Shown here in pieces: positions 31,083-33,044 of a stretch of DNA of 33,044 nucleotides. Source of the DNA: DATJHM01 sp035493895 (GTDB lineage: Bacteria > Chloroflexota > Ktedonobacteria > Ktedonobacterales > Ktedonobacteraceae). The DNA lies in NCBI GenBank assembly GCA_035493895.1, contig DATJHM010000296.1:1-33044 (forward strand). The letters are read 5' to 3'. The translations under genes and the position numbers were made by a program. Within the stretch, counting starts at the first letter, position 1. Each line of letters begins with the position of its first letter. The notes below the pieces were generated by a model. The model did not search any database, was not told where the DNA came from, and saw only the letters and a program-made list of their open reading frames with translations.

Positions 31083-32419
31083 GCTTCTTTTCCCCTCCGA
31101 GCAGCTTTCTCGCTGGATTGGTCACGTGGAATTTTCAAGCTGACCATGAAACCGCCACTTTCCGCCGGTCCTGCTTCGACCTCACCGCCCAGGGCAGCGG
31201 CTCGCTCACGCATCCCCTGGAGTCCGTGATGCCCACTCCCCCCGTTGCTCATTTCATCTCTGGCTAATGTGCTCTGTTGGATCAGGTCTGCGCCCACCCC
31301 ATCATCTTGCGTCTCTAAGACGATGCGTGCTTCTCGCCAGCGCAGAATAATCCACACCGTCTGAGCCGCACCATGCCGATGGGCATTGGTGAGCATCTCA
31401 CGCAGGGCCAGTTCCAGCGTTTCCCGCTGCTGAGGGTTGACCTTGTAGGGGATTCCACTCTCTTCAAAGCGGCAGTGGATCCCCGTCCGTTCATTGAAGG
31501 TCGTGGCGATGAAGCGCAAGCTCGCACCCAGGTCATCCTGCGCGGAAGGGAGAAGTGGTTTCTCCCTCAGCAGGCCGACGACGCGGCGACTCTCGGTAAT
31601 GCTTTCACGGATAATGGTCGCCATATCATCCAGTTTCGCCGCCAATCGTTCGGGATTGCGCGTTCTCAGGTTCCGTGCTGCCTGGACCTGGATGGAAAGA
31701 ACGGCCAGTGAGTGTGAAAGGACATCATGAATATCACGGGCAATCCTGGTACGCTCCCGCTCTACTGCCAGTTCTTCTCCACGTACCATCTGTTCTCTTA
31801 ACAGTGCTTGTACCTCATGCAGTTGCATCACAAGCATAAACTGAGTGCGCCGTGCCGACCCAATCCAGCACAGCCCGCAGCCGATTGCCAGAGGAAGTAG
31901 CAGTGCCCATCCATTATCAGAAGAAGGAAAAGGGAGCAGTTGCAAAGCCTTATTCGTGGTGATGAGCGCGAGGATGCACGAAACCGCGAATGGGAGTGCC
32001 CATCGCGGAGGAAAACGATAGAGTACAGTGATACAGAGCATATAGAAGTAAGCATTTCCCCACATGCCTGGAAAGACAAGATCCAACACAATCCCCAGGC
32101 CGAACACGGCGAGATAGCATCCAACGACAGAGACAAAGCGCTTGCATATTCTTGCCAGCAGTAACAGGGCAAAGGTTCCTAGATAAAGCAGATCCCGACC
32201 CACTACCGTGATGATTGGAGCATATGTCGTAAAGCCAAGCACTCCTACGACAAGCAGCAGAACGGCATCAGTGGTGAGCAGAACACCGCGAGAAAATGCA
32301 TAGGGAACATGCCTGCGTCGTTGCATGCCGCTCCACCATCGCGCGTTTCCCAGTGTACGTTCTTCTTTGGAAACCGTCTCGAAGATATAGGTTTCGTAGA
32401 ACTCTGCCAACCTATGCAT
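31079..32419 (-). CDS. NarL-type sensor histidine kinase (HisKA_3)
   Basis: A 446-residue membrane kinase. About six hydrophobic helices at 46-188 form the input region with no large extracellular loop, so it probably senses the membrane or a small ligand. A coiled linker leads to the HisKA_3 motif RTRIARDIHDVLSHSL with phospho-accepting His231. The HATPase domain shows the N box REMLTNAHRHG, the G1 box QDDGVGAD and the G2 box GHHGLQGMRERAAALGG. The start follows a weak purine-rich stretch. It is the first gene of a two-gene operon with the response regulator. The upstream spacer has TATAAT-like boxes and ATCAACC repeats. Confidence 0.93.
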   Translation of the reverse strand: MHRLAEFYETYIFETVSKEERTLGNARWWSGMQRRRHVPYAFSRGVLLTTDAVLLLVVGVLGFTTYAPIITVVGRDLLYLGTFALLLLARICKRFVSVVGCYLAVFGLGIVLDLVFPGMWGNAYFYMLCITVLYRFPPRWALPFAVSCILALITTNKALQLLPFPSSDNGWALLLPLAIGCGLCWIGSARRTQFMLVMQLHEVQALLREQMVRGEELAVERERTRIARDIHDVLSHSLAVLSIQVQAARNLRTRNPERLAAKLDDMATIIRESITESRRVVGLLREKPLLPSAQDDLGASLRFIATTFNERTGIHCRFEESGIPYKVNPQQRETLELALREMLTNAHRHGAAQTVWIILRWREARIVLETQDDGVGADLIQQSTLARDEMSNGGSGHHGLQGMRERAAALGGEVEAGPAESGGFMVSLKIPRDQSSEKAARRGKEA

Positions 32420-32445
32420 AAAATTTAGCTCTTTTCTTCCTGCAA

Positions 32446-32473
32446 TATAGCTTATCCCGTATTATAGCTTATC
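32446..32473 (-). promoter_or_regulatory. tandem TATAGCTTATC repeat with -10-like boxes
   Basis: The 11-mer occurs at 32446-32456 and 32463-32473 (17-bp period). Read on the minus strand, it creates TATAAT- and TATATT-like boxes 30-50 bp upstream of the sensor kinase start. No good -35 is seen at the right distance, so an activator may be needed. Confidence 0.3.
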
Positions 32474-32488
32474 TCTTTATCAGCCACT

Positions 32489-32541
32489 ATCAACCTGAAG
32501 GTTGAGAATATCGGTAAGCGGATATCAACCTATCATCAACC
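32489..32541. promoter_or_regulatory. ATCAACC repeat cluster in the divergent promoter
   Basis: ATCAACC occurs at 32489-32495, 32524-32530 and 32535-32541. The first copy also belongs to a perfect palindrome TCAACCT-GA-AGGTTGA (32490-32505). Copies two and three are 11 bp apart, one helical turn. The cluster lies between the divergent kinase operon and the membrane-protein gene, and is a plausible binding region for the NarL-type regulator. Confidence 0.45.
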
Positions 32542-32643
32542 CAGGAGTGGATGGCTTTCGACCCTTTTACGGTTACACTTCACGGCAGAAGAAATAATGG
32601 TATTTTCAATGCCATTCGGTTAATATTCGATGGATGGATTCTC

Positions 32644-33044
32644 ATGGTAAATAGTAACAACTTTCAACGTCCTGGACCTATGTGGAAACGTGTGGTCTGG
32701 AATATCCTGGCGATTTTGGCCCTGGTGATCGCTATTATCATCGTGCTGATAGTGATCGGAAACTTTATTGATCCTGCAAGCAACCTTTTTGCGTTCGTAA
32801 GCGCAGGTCTGGGGACAACCTACGGTCCTCATATGGTTCTGCTGAGCGTGATCGCGTTAATCATCGGCGCAATCGGATTTCGGATTGGGCCGCGACGACT
32901 TGGCAAGGTGTTGATGCTGGTTGCACTTGTTGCCCTGGTGGGGTCAACGATAATCACGAAGCAGATCGTTGGGGCAATCGATGCAGCCGGTGGTTCTGTC
33001 AATCCTGTCTCTGCACTATGGCTTTCCTCAATGTCTGGCTCCTC
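32644..33044 (+). CDS. membrane protein, 3'-truncated by window edge
   Basis: Open from ATG 32644 to the end of the window (133 codons) with no stop. The N-terminus MVNSNNFQRPGPMWKRVVWN precedes a strong hydrophobic helix (about 20-39, LAILALVIAIIIVLIVIG). Two more follow at about 66-84 (MVLLSVIALIIGAIGFRIG) and 90-108 (KVLMLVALVALVGSTII). FIDPASNLFAFVSAGLGTTYGPH and AAGGSVNPVSALWLSSM are the connecting segments. I do not recognise the family with certainty. The layout resembles an N-terminal membrane anchor of a larger enzyme such as an alpha/beta-hydrolase, but that part is outside the window. GGATGG upstream is a weak ribosome site. It is divergent from the two-component operon. Confidence 0.65.
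   Translation, partial: MVNSNNFQRPGPMWKRVVWNILAILALVIAIIIVLIVIGNFIDPASNLFAFVSAGLGTTYGPHMVLLSVIALIIGAIGFRIGPRRLGKVLMLVALVALVGSTIITKQIVGAIDAAGGSVNPVSALWLSSMSGS

Noticed and set aside
32620..32832. 70-codon minus-strand frame at the right edge
   Set aside because: It is antisense to the open plus-strand membrane-protein gene starting at 32644, which has clear helices and runs off the window.

Overview
The window looks like chromosomal DNA of a filamentous Ktedonobacteria-type member of the Chloroflexota. This is an inference from gene content, not a search result. The clues are a large MalT/LuxR-type ATPase regulator, two MmyB-like helix-turn-helix regulators, many SDR/epimerase paralogs, an R2lox-like fragment, moderate GC and mostly single-gene transcription units with strong GGAGG-type ribosome binding sites. 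No rRNA, tRNA, CRISPR array or intact transposase was seen.

Left part (1-9.1 kb): a phnM-type phosphonate amidohydrolase runs in from the left edge and converges on an alpha/beta-hydrolase, with a 143-bp inverted-repeat element between them. A carotenoid oxygenase follows, with a decayed histidine-kinase fragment directly behind it. The pyrimidine genes pyrD and pyrC are divergent around a palindromic leader. Next come an FkbM methyltransferase, a C-terminally short DUF1254 membrane protein and a SRPBCC-like protein.

Middle (9.3-21.1 kb): MmyB-like regulator 1, then a flavin monooxygenase and an unusual aldehyde dehydrogenase on the minus strand, and a divergent SDR. An Rrf2 repressor with a promoter-overlapping operator precedes an SDR remnant. 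A small four-helix membrane protein and an epimerase follow. An atypical SDR is divergent from MmyB-like regulator 2, which converges on a GT87-like membrane mannosyltransferase through a perfect 24-bp terminator. A 1-Cys peroxiredoxin closes this part.

Right part (21.4-33 kb): a haloalkane dehalogenase with all catalytic residues, a Tat-type secreted protein, a 1043-residue MalT-like regulator followed by a cytochrome P450, and an IS21-like end remnant. A second copy of the atypical SDR with its promoter abuts a frameshifted R2lox remnant, which lies behind a TetR repressor with a perfect 28-bp palindromic operator. A NarL-type two-component system is divergent from a membrane protein that runs off the right edge.

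Themes: the region is rich in oxidoreductases and small-molecule-processing enzymes, each with a local regulator. It also carries several gene remnants (histidine kinase, SDR, R2lox, probably DUF1254, an IS end). Twice, a repressor with an intact-looking operator has lost its downstream partner gene. I saw no clearly new multi-gene defence or biosynthetic system. The most unusual items are the TetR-R2lox relic, the paralogous regulator leaders with identical geometry, and the LuxR-P450 pair with repeated dyads.
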